A DNA stretch of 64,000 bases from Mucilaginibacter defluvii (GCF_039543225.1 NZ_BAABJI010000004.1:124001-188000), one strand, 5' to 3'. Positions 36,059 to 45,860 are shown, counted from the stretch's first letter. A program made the numbers and translations. Notes: generated from the sequence alone by a model not told the origin.

Positions 36059-36587
36059 AGCTAACATACTTCCTTTCGTTATGCTTAATTTCAACAGCTC
36101 CAGCTTCTTTTAATAAATTGGTGATATCCTCGTGCGGAATGTTACCCTTAGCGTCAACGGCGATGATAAAACGGTCATCAGTAGCACGGAAGTCCATTAC
36201 ACGCGGAGCGCGGCCCGGGAACAGGTGTGTAGCAGCAAAAAAAGTAAACACCATACCAAACGCGGTCCAAAGAATAGTCCACTCGAAAGTGAACGGTACA
36301 AAAACCGGCATCGGGAAGTTTGGCTTACCGCCAATGTTCATCGGCCAGTCATGCACCAAAGTATAATAAACAATGCTGAATATCACCGAGGCACCCAGGC
36401 AGCCAAAGCAAAATGCTGCATAACCCAAGCGTGACTCTTTTACACCCAGTTTAGCTTCGATGCCGTGTATAGGCATAGGCGTATACACATCATAAATAGG
36501 GATGCTGTTTTTTTGTAGCTTCTCGATCCCGTGCATCATATCATCCGGATCGTCAAAATGACCTAATATAAATTTAGTGCTGCTCAT
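36051..36587 (-). CDS. actD: Alternative complex III subunit ActD (DUF3341)
   Basis: The 178-residue DUF3341 protein has a soluble N-terminal part (GIEKLQKNSIPIYDVYTPMPIHGIE), two membrane helices and a C-terminal DRFIIAVDAKG region. ActD is a small structural subunit of alternative complex III. Its start overlaps the actC stop by one base and its end overlaps actE, so translation is coupled. Confidence 0.92.
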   Translation of the reverse strand: MSSTKFILGHFDDPDDMMHGIEKLQKNSIPIYDVYTPMPIHGIEAKLGVKESRLGYAAFCFGCLGASVIFSIVYYTLVHDWPMNIGGKPNFPMPVFVPFTFEWTILWTAFGMVFTFFAATHLFPGRAPRVMDFRATDDRFIIAVDAKGNIPHEDITNLLKEAGAVEIKHNERKYVSYE

Positions 36588-38062
36588 TATTTTATTGTTT
36601 GGTAGTCTGCCAGGTCAACACTGTCATACTTCTTTAACGCATCTGTATAATCTTTCACTTGCTCCGGATCAAGGTGCCCTTCTGCAATCAGTTTCTTCTT
36701 AGCCTGCTCACTTGATGATTTCAGCAACAGTTTCACCTCGGCCATAGCCACTGAAGGCAGGAAGCGGATGAACAACAGGAACAAAGTGAAGAATAAACCG
36801 ATTGAACCGATGAACACGCCTACGTCAACCCAGCTTGGATAGAACATTACCCAGCTTGACGGGATATAGTCACGGTGCAATGAGGTTACGATGATCACAA
36901 AACGCTCAAACCACATACCGATGTTTACTACGATGGAAAGTGCCCATGAGAACGGAATGCTGGTACGCAGCTTTTTAAACCAGAACAGCTGCGGAGAGAT
37001 TACGTTACATGACATCATGCTCCAGTAAGCCCACCAGTACGGACCGGTTGCACGGTTAATGAAAGCGTATTGCTCATATTCAACACCTGAATACCAGGCT
37101 ATGAAGAACTCGGTTAAGTAAGCCACACCTACGATAGAACCTGTAAGAGTAATGATCTTGTTCATTGACTCGATGTGAAACATCGTGATATAATTTTCAA
37201 GGCCTAATACTTTACGGGTAACCAGCAAAAGGGTTTGTACCATGGCGAAACCAGAGAAAATCGCACCCGCAACGAAGTACGGCGGGAAGATGGTGGTGTG
37301 CCATCCCGGTTCAAGCGAAGTAGCAAAGTCAAATGATACGATGGTGTGTACCGAAAGTACCAGTGGCGTTGATATACCTGCAAGAATCAATGATACGGTT
37401 TCAAAACGCTGCCAGGTTTTTACCGAACCTGTCCAGCCGAATGACAATATCGAGTAGATACGACGGCGAAGGCCGGGTACCGCACGGTCGCGGATTGAAG
37501 CGATATCAGGTAATAGACCGGTGTACCAGAATACTAACGATACCGAGAAATAAGTTGAGATCGCGAATACGTCCATCATCAGCGCCGAGTTCCAGTTTAC
37601 CCAAAGCACATACTGGTTTGGCAGCGGCAAAGTAAAGTAAGCTAACCAGGGGCGGCCCATGTGCGCTACGATATAAGTAGCGGCGCAAACTACCGCGAAG
37701 ATGGTCATCGCCTCAGCAGAGCGGTTAATGGAGTTACGCCAGTTTTGACGGAACAGTAACAATACCGCCGAGATAAGCGTACCGGCGTGGCCGATACCTA
37801 CCCACCATACGAAGCCGGTAATGTCCCAAGCCCAACCTACGGTTTTGTTAAGGCCCCACTCGCCTAAACCATACCAAAATGTAAGGCTTATACTAACTAC
37901 CCAAAGCAAAGCACCTAATACTGATACCACGAAACCTATCCACCAGGCTTTGTTTGGCTTATTTTCTACAGGGAGTAAAACCTCATTAGTTATCTGGGCA
38001 TAGGTAATATTCTTGCCCGTAATTAATGGTTCCCTGATTATTGATTCACTGTGAGATGCCAT
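36587..38062 (-). CDS. actC: Alternative complex III quinone-binding subunit ActC (NrfD-like)
   Basis: The 491-residue NrfD/PsrC-family protein has about ten helices, beginning with WWIGFVVSVLGALLWVV and including GIGHAGTLISAVLLLF and FGWTGSVKTWQRFETVSLILAG. ActC is the main quinol-oxidising membrane subunit. It lies 26 bp after actB. No change from the family pattern was seen. Confidence 0.93.
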   Translation of the reverse strand: MASHSESIIREPLITGKNITYAQITNEVLLPVENKPNKAWWIGFVVSVLGALLWVVSISLTFWYGLGEWGLNKTVGWAWDITGFVWWVGIGHAGTLISAVLLLFRQNWRNSINRSAEAMTIFAVVCAATYIVAHMGRPWLAYFTLPLPNQYVLWVNWNSALMMDVFAISTYFSVSLVFWYTGLLPDIASIRDRAVPGLRRRIYSILSFGWTGSVKTWQRFETVSLILAGISTPLVLSVHTIVSFDFATSLEPGWHTTIFPPYFVAGAIFSGFAMVQTLLLVTRKVLGLENYITMFHIESMNKIITLTGSIVGVAYLTEFFIAWYSGVEYEQYAFINRATGPYWWAYWSMMSCNVISPQLFWFKKLRTSIPFSWALSIVVNIGMWFERFVIIVTSLHRDYIPSSWVMFYPSWVDVGVFIGSIGLFFTLFLLFIRFLPSVAMAEVKLLLKSSSEQAKKKLIAEGHLDPEQVKDYTDALKKYDSVDLADYQTIK

Positions 38063-38088
38063 ATATATTTATATCTCTTTTGTAATAA

Positions 38089-41000
38089 TTAAGCTAATTC
38101 GTTTTCAATAGTGTTCCTAACCTTAACCTGGTAGCCAATACCCGGTTGTACGTTAAGCTCCTGTAACACGTAGTAAGTTCTCTCGCTCTTAAGTGCTTTT
38201 GAAAGCTCTGAGTTAGGATCATTAGCATTACCGAATATGATGGCGTTCGCTGTACAGGTTTGCTGGCAAGCCACTTTGATCTCACCATCTGTAAGCGGGC
38301 GTTTTTCAATCTTAGCTTTCAGTTTACCGGCTTGTATACGTTGTACGCACATTGAGCATTTCTCCATTACACCACGGAAACGGGTAGTAACGTCAGGGTT
38401 TAACACCAGTTGAGTATGCTCATTTTGCAGGTAGTTATCAAAACGTGAATCGTTCCAGTAGTTAAACCAGTTAAAGCGGCGTACTTTGTAAGGGCAGTTG
38501 TTAGCGCAGTAACGTGTACCTACGCAACGGTTGTAAGCCATCTGGTTCAAACCCTCTGATGAGTGTACGGTAGCCAGTACCGGGCAAACGGTTTCGCACG
38601 GAGCGTGATCGCAATGCTGGCAAAGCATTGGCTGGTGTACTACGGTTACGTAATCTAAGTTATCCAGCTCGGCAATTTCCTTCTCTTTGGTAACCATGCC
38701 TGTTTCCTCGTCGGCTTCGGCCTTACCGTTTTTCTCATAGCTGTAGTAACGGTCAATACGGATCCAGTGCATCTCGCGGCGGCGGCGAACCTCATCTTTA
38801 CCTACTACCGGAATGTTATTCTCGGCGCTGCAGGCTACTATACAAGCACCGCAACCGGTACAAGCGTTAAGGTCAATAGCCATTTTCCAGTCGTAAACCG
38901 GGCGCTCGTGGGCTTCCCACAGATCGTATGTTTTATGTTCCTTACCGTGGTCGGTACCTGCGGCAGGGTCTTTTAAGTACTCTTTTAATGATACCTCGCG
39001 GATCACGTCACGACCTTCGTATGAATGGTGTGTTTGCGTTTGCGCAAGTGGCGATACATCACCTGTTTTTGAAATGGTAGCTACCAGTGTTCTGCCAACC
39101 GTACCATTGCTGAAGCTGGCGAAAGGATAAGCGTTTTTACCCACGCTGTTACCCACAAGGCCTGAATGTGTACGGCCATAACCAACAGCTATTGATACTG
39201 TACCCTGTGCCTGGCCTGGTTGTAACAACACCGGCAATTCAACCGAGTAACCGTTAGCTTCAATTTTAACTACATCGCCTTCTTCAACACCAAGCTTTTC
39301 AGCGTGCTTTGGTGCCAGTGCGGCATAGTTATCCCAGGTAACTTTTGATACCGGGTCAGGCAGCTCCTGTAACCATGGATTGTTGGCATAGCTACCGTCA
39401 CCTATCGCGGTGTTCAGGTAAAGCTGAACCTCAATTTTATCATCGCCGCTGGCTGCAAGCTTAGCACTGTTTGCAGCTATCAGCTGGGCAGCAGCGCCAA
39501 CGTTGGCAGCGTTAGTTACCGGAGCGGCAGCTTTAGGGGCTACTTTAACAAAACCTGTTTGTAACAAAGTCTCCCAACCGCTTTGGCCTGACAGACCGCC
39601 TAAAGTAAGCAGGTTGCTGATCCAGTTATTACGAACGTAAGCGTAATAATCAGTGGTAGCATTTTCGCTCCAGATCAGCAGGCTTTGCTCAGCCTGGCGT
39701 GTGTTATATACCGGATTGATGGTTGGCTGCATGATGGTGTAGTAACCTAATACGGCGTTATCATCACCCCACGACTCGAGGTAGTGGTGGTTCGGCGCTA
39801 TAACAGTACACAGATCAGCAGTTTCATCTTTCTGTCCGGCAAAAGAAACTTTAAGCTTGATTTTGCTTAATGCCTCTTTTACTTCTTTAGTATTAAAATA
39901 ATCATAAGCAGGGTTAGCGTTCAGGAAGATGGCTGCACCAACTTCGCCGCGTTTTGCTTCGTTTAAAAAGGCTACGAATTGTGCATCGTTACCTTTGTAT
40001 TGATTTGATGGATTATCCAGATCGATAGTAGTGCCATAGCTGCCCAACAATGTGTTGATAGCGTTTGCGACAACCTGGTTAGCTACCTCGTTTGAACCTG
40101 CTACTACAAGTGCCTTACCTTTAGCGGCAAGTAATTCCTTAGCAGCAAGTGTAACAGCTGTAGCTGCTTTGGCGTTTTCCAGTTTTTTAGTACCCGGCAA
40201 TGTAGTGCCCGAAATAGCGTTGTATAAAGCTATCAGTACTAAACCTTCTTCAGATACTTTAACCGGGATACGGGCATCGGCGTTAGTACCGGTGATGCTC
40301 ATGCCGCTTTCAAACTGAATATGGCGCGACATCTTTTTAGACTCAAGCGCCTTGCTGCCGCGGTTTGATACGTATTGCTTGGTGAACTCCTCGCCTGAGA
40401 TCCATGAACCCAGGAAGTCGGCACCAACGCTAACAATCACGTCAGCCTTGTCAAAATTATAGTGAGGCAATACTGCTTTACCAAAGCTTTGCTGATTAGC
40501 CTGAATGATACCTGTGTATGAAAAAGCGTCGTAATTGATATGAGCCGCGGCCGGATATTTAGCTACGAAATCATTAATAACCGCCTGGGTTGACGGGCTA
40601 TGAACAGTTGCGCTGATAATACGGATTTTTTTGCCGCCTGCCTGCGCTGCCGCAAGCTGTTGCTTAACAAAGCTATCAATCGCATCCCAACCGGCATCGC
40701 CACCATCCATTTGCGGATCTTTAAGGCGGTTGGTATCATACAGGTCAAGTACTGATGCCTGTGCCTGTGCGCTCAAACCACCACCGGCTAAAAGGTCGCC
40801 GGGGTTACCTTCAACTTTAATAGGGCGGCCTTCGCGGGTTTTAACCAGGATGGCGTGACCATTGTAAGTTGAAGTATAATAGTTAGCCACACCCGGAGTT
40901 ACCTCCTCTGGTTTTATAAGGTATGGTATTGATTTATGAACAGGAACTTTTTGGCAGGCAGCCAGTGTAACGGCACCCACGCCAAAGCCCAGCGCTTTAA

Positions 41001-41157
41001 GGAAATCACGGCGCGGAGTTCTTGAGGCAAGGCCTGCACCGCTCAACACTTCCTCAATCGGAAGCGGCTCAGCAAACTCATGCTTGTTTTTCTCAACAAA
41101 TTCCGGCGTTCTGTTTAGCTCTTCTAAACCTTTCCAGTATTTTTTATTGCTATCCAT
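38089..41157 (-). CDS. actB: Alternative complex III iron-sulfur subunit ActB
   Basis: The 1022-residue subunit joins a molybdopterin-oxidoreductase-like part (residues ~60-700) to a C-terminal ferredoxin-like part. A Tat-like RRDFLKALGFG is near the N-terminus. The four cluster motifs are CTGCGACIVAC, CQHCDHAPCETVC, CVGTRYCANNC and CSMC ... CQQTC. In studied complexes the pterin-like part holds no molybdenum cofactor, and the clusters carry electrons from quinol to the haems. It sits between actA and actC as usual. Confidence 0.95.
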   Translation of the reverse strand: MDSNKKYWKGLEELNRTPEFVEKNKHEFAEPLPIEEVLSGAGLASRTPRRDFLKALGFGVGAVTLAACQKVPVHKSIPYLIKPEEVTPGVANYYTSTYNGHAILVKTREGRPIKVEGNPGDLLAGGGLSAQAQASVLDLYDTNRLKDPQMDGGDAGWDAIDSFVKQQLAAAQAGGKKIRIISATVHSPSTQAVINDFVAKYPAAAHINYDAFSYTGIIQANQQSFGKAVLPHYNFDKADVIVSVGADFLGSWISGEEFTKQYVSNRGSKALESKKMSRHIQFESGMSITGTNADARIPVKVSEEGLVLIALYNAISGTTLPGTKKLENAKAATAVTLAAKELLAAKGKALVVAGSNEVANQVVANAINTLLGSYGTTIDLDNPSNQYKGNDAQFVAFLNEAKRGEVGAAIFLNANPAYDYFNTKEVKEALSKIKLKVSFAGQKDETADLCTVIAPNHHYLESWGDDNAVLGYYTIMQPTINPVYNTRQAEQSLLIWSENATTDYYAYVRNNWISNLLTLGGLSGQSGWETLLQTGFVKVAPKAAAPVTNAANVGAAAQLIAANSAKLAASGDDKIEVQLYLNTAIGDGSYANNPWLQELPDPVSKVTWDNYAALAPKHAEKLGVEEGDVVKIEANGYSVELPVLLQPGQAQGTVSIAVGYGRTHSGLVGNSVGKNAYPFASFSNGTVGRTLVATISKTGDVSPLAQTQTHHSYEGRDVIREVSLKEYLKDPAAGTDHGKEHKTYDLWEAHERPVYDWKMAIDLNACTGCGACIVACSAENNIPVVGKDEVRRRREMHWIRIDRYYSYEKNGKAEADEETGMVTKEKEIAELDNLDYVTVVHQPMLCQHCDHAPCETVCPVLATVHSSEGLNQMAYNRCVGTRYCANNCPYKVRRFNWFNYWNDSRFDNYLQNEHTQLVLNPDVTTRFRGVMEKCSMCVQRIQAGKLKAKIEKRPLTDGEIKVACQQTCTANAIIFGNANDPNSELSKALKSERTYYVLQELNVQPGIGYQVKVRNTIENELA

Positions 41158-41203
41158 TTAAGCTATATAAACTGTAATTGCTAAGTTTTAAATCTCTGTG
41201 ATA

Positions 41204-42463
41204 TTAATAGTGGCACTTAGAGCACTCTAAACCACCCATTACGGCTGCAGATACCTTCTGACCTTTTTTGATCATGTCATGTACCTGAGTCATCTTATCA
41301 TAATACGCGTTGCCTTTAAAGTTAACCTCGGTACGTTTGTGGCACTGTATACACCATTTCATGGTCAGTGGCGAGTACTGGTAAACTTCAGACATGGTTT
41401 CGATAGGACCGTGGCATTGCTGACATTTTACACCGCCAACTACTACGTGTTGTGAGTGGTTGAAGTAAGCAAAATCAGGCAGGTTGTGTATACGTACCCA
41501 TTGTATCGGCTTAGCCTTAGTGGTATCGTAAGTACCTTTATCCGGATCGTAACCCAGGGCATCGTAAATTTTGTGTATCTCCGGCGATTCGGTTTTAACC
41601 ACCTTGTGGCAGTTCATACAAACGTTAAGCGACGGGATCGAAGCGTTTTTTGATTTGTACGCGCCCGAGTGGCAGTACTGGCAATCAATCTTCATGGCAC
41701 CGGCGTGAAGCTCGTGCGAGTATTTGATAGGCTGTACCGGTTGGTAACCCTGGTGCATGTTGGTGTTCCACATGGTTACCCAGCTCCAGCTGCCCATGGC
41801 GGTAGCGCCGCAAAGCACTATAAAGAATACCAGCTTTTTATTTTTTAGCAGCTTTTTAACGCCGGCCAAACGATCAACAGGCTCACCTTCAACTTCCGCC
41901 TCTTCCTCAATTACCAGGTTTTTGTTTTTAAGCAACAGGCGCTCTAAAGTGCCAATTACCTTGTTCAACACCAGGATAACAATGAAAGCGATAACGATAA
42001 CACCGATCAAACCCCAGATAAGCAAGCTGCTTGGGCCGGTTTCGGCAGGCACTTTGGTTGGATCTACTGGTTTTTCCTGTGATTTTTTGTAAGCATCACG
42101 AGCGTAAGCGATAATGTCGGTAACATCAGCGTCAGACAGCTCTGGGAAAGCCGTCATCGGAATCTGATTGTACTCATTGTAAATCTTGATCGCTTTTTCG
42201 TTTTTAGCAGCAATCAGCGCCTGGCTGTTCTGTATCCACTTGATCAGGTACGCATCGTCAGTTTCCGAAGTGATCTGTGGACCCAAAGCCGGGCCTACCA
42301 GCTTCGATTCGATCTTGTGACAGGCAGTACACTTGGCTTTAAAAATAGTTTCACCCTTTGCAGGGTCGCCCTGAGCGTTGGCCGCAGTGGTCAGCGCTGT
42401 AAGGCCCGCAAGCAGTAAAACCGTTCTCGAAAATTGTTTAAATAGTAATGAGATATTTCTCAT
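41204..42463 (-). CDS. actA: Alternative complex III multihaem cytochrome ActA with fused cytochrome c domain
   Basis: The 419-residue protein has six CxxCH sites. After a signal peptide (ANAQ) a class I cytochrome c-like domain carries the first (CTACHK, residues ~44-48). A membrane helix near residues 145-168 and another near 208-226 follow. The C-terminal half carries five more (CQYCHS, CMNCHK, CQQCHG, CIQCHK, CSKCHY). The pentahaem half is the usual ActA; the N-terminal monohaem domain is fused. It is the first gene of the operon and has the best promoter of the window. Confidence 0.93.
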   Translation of the reverse strand: MRNISLLFKQFSRTVLLLAGLTALTTAANAQGDPAKGETIFKAKCTACHKIESKLVGPALGPQITSETDDAYLIKWIQNSQALIAAKNEKAIKIYNEYNQIPMTAFPELSDADVTDIIAYARDAYKKSQEKPVDPTKVPAETGPSSLLIWGLIGVIVIAFIVILVLNKVIGTLERLLLKNKNLVIEEEAEVEGEPVDRLAGVKKLLKNKKLVFFIVLCGATAMGSWSWVTMWNTNMHQGYQPVQPIKYSHELHAGAMKIDCQYCHSGAYKSKNASIPSLNVCMNCHKVVKTESPEIHKIYDALGYDPDKGTYDTTKAKPIQWVRIHNLPDFAYFNHSQHVVVGGVKCQQCHGPIETMSEVYQYSPLTMKWCIQCHKRTEVNFKGNAYYDKMTQVHDMIKKGQKVSAAVMGGLECSKCHY

Positions 42464-42717
42464 AAAGCGTGTTTATGCTGAATTATATTTATTAATATTT
42501 TAAAAACCGGCGGCATTTAGTGCCGTTTATCCAATTTTTACAGCCACAAAAGTAAAATTTATTACAGTATGGCTGACAAAGAAATGACAGTTATCAACAA
42601 TTTATAATCGTTCTAAACAAGATAAAAAACGCCTTTTTGAAGCTGTTTTACCATTTTTTTATTATGAGTGTTGATAAACACCCATTCAGTTGATAAAAAT
42701 CATTTTTGATTTTTTGT
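42464..42717. other. AT-rich intergenic region upstream of actA
   Basis: The 254 bp holds the act promoter at 42547-42580 and several small dyads (for example GTGTTGATAAACAC near 42667-42680 and GGCGGCATTTAGTGCCG near 42510). No open frame of note was seen. It is also downstream of no other gene on the left. Confidence 0.4.
42547..42580 (-). promoter_or_regulatory. Promoter of the act-cta operon
   Basis: On the reverse strand a TTTG (42580-42577) is separated by 22 bases from TACTTTTG (42554-42547), matching the Bacteroidota TTG-N17-23-TAnnTTTG consensus. It would give a leader of about 75 bases before the actA ATG at 42463. Confidence 0.6.
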
Positions 42718-43701
42718 TTATTGTTTTAATATCCACGCAAAAATAAGTGGTGCAACAATCGTCGCGTCAGACTCTACGATAAATTTAGGCGTGTTGATAT
42801 CCAGCTTACCCCAGGTTATCTTCTCGTTAGGTACCGCGCCTGAGTATGAACCGTATGAAGTGGTCGAGTCAGATATCTGGCAGAAGTAGCTCCAGAACGG
42901 AATGTTTTCCATCTCCATATCCTGGTAAAGCATCGGTACAACACATATCGGGAAGTCGCCCGCTATACCGCCGCCAATCTGGAAAAAGCCGATACCCTTG
43001 CCTTCGGAGTTCTTTACATACCAGTCGGCCAGCCAGGCCATGTACTCAATACCACTTTTCATCGTAGTGGCTTTTATTTCGCCTTTTATTACGTACGAAG
43101 CGAAGATGTTGCCCATGGTTGAGTCTTCCCATCCCGGTACAACAATCGGCAGGTTCTTTTCAGCCGCCGCCAGCATCCATGAATTTTTCGGGTCGATCTC
43201 GTAATATTGCTCCAGCTCGCCGCTCAGCAATATCTTATACATGTATTCGTGCGGAAAGTAGCGCTCACCTGCGGTATCGGCATCTTTCCATATTTTGTGT
43301 ATGTGCTTTTGCAGACGACGGAAGGCTTCTTCTTCGGGGATACAGGTATCGGTAACGCGGTTGTAATGGTTCTCTAACAAATCCCACTCATCCTGCGGAC
43401 TAAGGTCGCGGTAGTTAGGTACGCGTTTGTAGTGCGAGTGCGCCACCAGGTTCATAATATCCTCCTCAAGGTTGGCACCTGTGCACGATATAATGTCTAT
43501 TTTATCCTGACGGATCATTTCGGCCAGCGATATTCCCAACTCGGCAGTACTCATGGCACCGGCAAGGGTAACCATCATTTTACCGCCTTCGGTTAAATGG
43601 GTTTCATATCCTTTGGCAGCATCAACCAATGCGGCAGCATTAAAATGCAGGTAATTCTTCTCGATAAATTGAGATATCGGGCCTCTTGCTTCTGTACTCA
43701 T
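42718..43701 (-). CDS. Deoxyhypusine-synthase-like protein
   Basis: The 327-residue protein belongs to the deoxyhypusine synthase (DHS) family. MVTLAGAMSTAELGISLAEMIRQDKID and SCTGANLEED are the NAD-binding part, and GSYSGAVPNEKITWGKL holds the Lys at the position of the DHS active-site Lys. Eukaryotic DHS moves a butylamine group from spermidine onto eIF5A. Bacterial relatives mostly have other, uncertain roles in polyamine metabolism. The EF-P encoded at 58.9 kb has Asn where a modifiable Lys would be, so it is an unlikely target. A TACTTTTG box lies 23 bases upstream. Confidence 0.85.
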   Translation of the reverse strand: MSTEARGPISQFIEKNYLHFNAAALVDAAKGYETHLTEGGKMMVTLAGAMSTAELGISLAEMIRQDKIDIISCTGANLEEDIMNLVAHSHYKRVPNYRDLSPQDEWDLLENHYNRVTDTCIPEEEAFRRLQKHIHKIWKDADTAGERYFPHEYMYKILLSGELEQYYEIDPKNSWMLAAAEKNLPIVVPGWEDSTMGNIFASYVIKGEIKATTMKSGIEYMAWLADWYVKNSEGKGIGFFQIGGGIAGDFPICVVPMLYQDMEMENIPFWSYFCQISDSTTSYGSYSGAVPNEKITWGKLDINTPKFIVESDATIVAPLIFAWILKQ

Positions 43702-43724
43702 GATGGTTACTTGTTAATTTTTTG

Positions 43725-43732
43725 CAAAAGTA
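43725..43732 (-). promoter_or_regulatory. Putative -7 box of the DHS-like gene
   Basis: The reverse strand reads TACTTTTG (TAnnTTTG), 23 bases before the ATG at 43701. No clear -33 element. Confidence 0.4.
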
Positions 43733-43886
43733 GCTATTTTGTTGAGATGCGTATTTTAAAATTCTGAATTCCGCGCAGAGCGGTTTTGTATTATAATGAT
43801 AACATCATTTTAAGCAACCCTTAAAACAAAACAAGGTTTTGCTGTTATAATAAATTCGCATCTTAGCGGCACCTTTATCTTTACTG

Positions 43887-45023
43887 ATGAAAAGAGTTTT
43901 AATAGCGCTCATGCTGATGATGGGCCTGCAACCGGCCTCTGCGCAAATGCGTTTTTTGCCAAAATTTGTACGTAAAATGCTGTTTGAGCAGGACAGCAGC
44001 AAACACAGCAGCTTTTTTATTCTACCTGTAATCAGCTCCGCGCCCGAAACCGGCTTTGAGGGCGGCGGCTCCGCACTTTATTCTTTTTATACCGATACCC
44101 TTAACGAGGGCACCCGGGTATCAAACATATTTGGCTATGCTACCGTAACCACCAAAGGGCAAAGCCGCTTTAGCCTGAGTACCAACTACTGGACGCCGCA
44201 GAATAAATACCACTACACGGCTACCATCAGCTACATCAACTTTCCGTTTGATTACTTTGGAACCGGCAACGAGACCAACAAAGCCAACCTCGACCGCCTC
44301 GGCCAAAAACGCCTGCGTATAAACCTTACTGCCGAAAAGCGTGTAAGCAAGAACATCTATCTGGGCTTAGCGGCAGGCGGGCTTGATTATAAGTTTACCG
44401 ATAAAGAGCCAGGCGGCATTTACCAAAACCTGCAACGCTCAGAACAACCAGGCGGCGGCAGCATACTATTTGCGGGGCCAAGTTTTGTGTTTGACGACCG
44501 TAATAACAACACCTACACCACAAAGGGAGCCGTAGTGACTGCCTATTTTAACTTTATGAAGGGCATGTTCAGCAATAACGATTACCGCGGCGGCCTGTTC
44601 AATATTGAGTATGCGCAGTTTTTCCCGATCAGTAAAAAACTCGTTTTAGGCTTCAATGCGCAGGAGCAGAGTCTGGTTGGCGCGCGCGAGCCGTTTTACC
44701 TGCTGCCAACTTTGGGTAATGATGAAATTATGCGCGGCTACTACAATGGCCGCTTTCGCGACAGAAACCTGATTGCCGCGCAAACCGAATTGCGCTATCG
44801 CATAAGTAACCGTTTTGGTATTGTGGGCTTTGGCGGCGCAGGCAAGGTTTTTAATAACTCCTTTAATTTTGACGGACTAAAGCCTAGCTACGGCCTGGGC
44901 GGCCGCTACTTTTTTGATGTGGAGAAAGGCCTCAGCATGCGCGTTGATTACGCCCTTGGCGAAAAGCGCCCCGGCGAAAGCAGGCAAAGCGGCTTATACC
45001 TTAGCCTGGCCGAAGCTTTTTAA
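43887..45023 (+). CDS. BamA/TamA-type (Omp85) outer-membrane beta-barrel protein
   Basis: The 378-residue protein has a signal peptide ending ASAQ and then amphipathic strands throughout. AGPSFVFDDRNNNTYTTKGAVVTAYFNF is the bacterial surface antigen signature, and the end ... RVDYALGEKRPGESRQSGLYLSLAEAF ends in Phe as outer-membrane barrels do. There are no POTRA domains, so it is a short barrel-only member rather than BamA itself. It may export or assemble a surface protein or lipid. It is monocistronic. Confidence 0.85.
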   Translation: MKRVLIALMLMMGLQPASAQMRFLPKFVRKMLFEQDSSKHSSFFILPVISSAPETGFEGGGSALYSFYTDTLNEGTRVSNIFGYATVTTKGQSRFSLSTNYWTPQNKYHYTATISYINFPFDYFGTGNETNKANLDRLGQKRLRINLTAEKRVSKNIYLGLAAGGLDYKFTDKEPGGIYQNLQRSEQPGGGSILFAGPSFVFDDRNNNTYTTKGAVVTAYFNFMKGMFSNNDYRGGLFNIEYAQFFPISKKLVLGFNAQEQSLVGAREPFYLLPTLGNDEIMRGYYNGRFRDRNLIAAQTELRYRISNRFGIVGFGGAGKVFNNSFNFDGLKPSYGLGGRYFFDVEKGLSMRVDYALGEKRPGESRQSGLYLSLAEAF

Positions 45024-45167
45024 TATAAGAAATGCATTCACAAAACACACTTCACCCCGCGGGGATTTAGGAGTGATAAAACCTTATAACCATTGTAATG
45101 TTTTTGTTGCATGTTGCACTTTACGTGCAATCTCCGTCTATAGCTATAAATATATATACATACGATC

Positions 45168-45860
45168 ATGAAGAAATTAATGATGATGGTGGCCTTTTTT
45201 GCCGCAACATATGGAGCCTTTGCTCAAACTGCCGATTTGCGCCGTAAAATAGAAGTTACCGGCATTGCCGAAAAAGAAGTAACACCGGATATTATCAATG
45301 TATCTGTATCATTACGGGAGTACATGGACGGTAAGAAAAAGATCAGCATAAGCGAACTGGAAAAACAATTGGAGAAGGCGGTAGCTGCCGCAGGCGTTGC
45401 TAAAGAAGATTTTACCGTTAACAACGTTTCCAGCTGGAATATGGCTACCGAAAAGAAGAAAAACCCCGACTTTTTGGTAAGCAAACAATACAGCATCAAG
45501 TTTCGCGAGCTGAATAAATACAACCAGATATTAAGCAAGATTGATCCGAAAGGCATCCAGTCAACCAATATCGACAGCTACGACTACTCGAAAATTAACG
45601 AGCTGAAAAAGGAACTGAAAATACAGGCCCTGTTATCAGCTAAAGAAAAAGCCACTTACCTGGTAACTGCGTTGGGCGATAAGCTGGGCGGTGTGATCAA
45701 CATATCTGAAACAGATAATAGCAGCTTTCCGCAGGCGCGCATGTATGCCAACATGAGCATGAGGGGTGCCGCCGAAGCGGGCGACGTAGCCGAATCAGAC
45801 ATCGACTTTAAAAAGATAAAGCTGAGCTTTCAGATCAATGCTGTGTTCGAGATCAAGTAA
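45168..45860 (+). CDS. SIMPL (DUF541) domain protein
   Basis: The 230-residue protein has a signal peptide ending AFAQ and a SIMPL domain: RKIEVTGIAEKEVTPDIINVSVSL, KEDFTVNNVSSW, SKQYSIKFRELNKYNQILSKID and ALLSAKEKATYLVTALG are the family pattern. It should be periplasmic. SIMPL proteins are linked to envelope stress and oxidative damage in some species, without a known enzymatic activity. A GC-rich terminator follows. Confidence 0.88.
   Translation: MKKLMMMVAFFAATYGAFAQTADLRRKIEVTGIAEKEVTPDIINVSVSLREYMDGKKKISISELEKQLEKAVAAAGVAKEDFTVNNVSSWNMATEKKKNPDFLVSKQYSIKFRELNKYNQILSKIDPKGIQSTNIDSYDYSKINELKKELKIQALLSAKEKATYLVTALGDKLGGVINISETDNSSFPQARMYANMSMRGAAEAGDVAESDIDFKKIKLSFQINAVFEIK

Noticed and set aside
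38089..41157. ActB as an active molybdenum enzyme
   Set aside because: Context and cluster motifs identify alternative complex III, whose pterin-like part holds no cofactor in studied cases.
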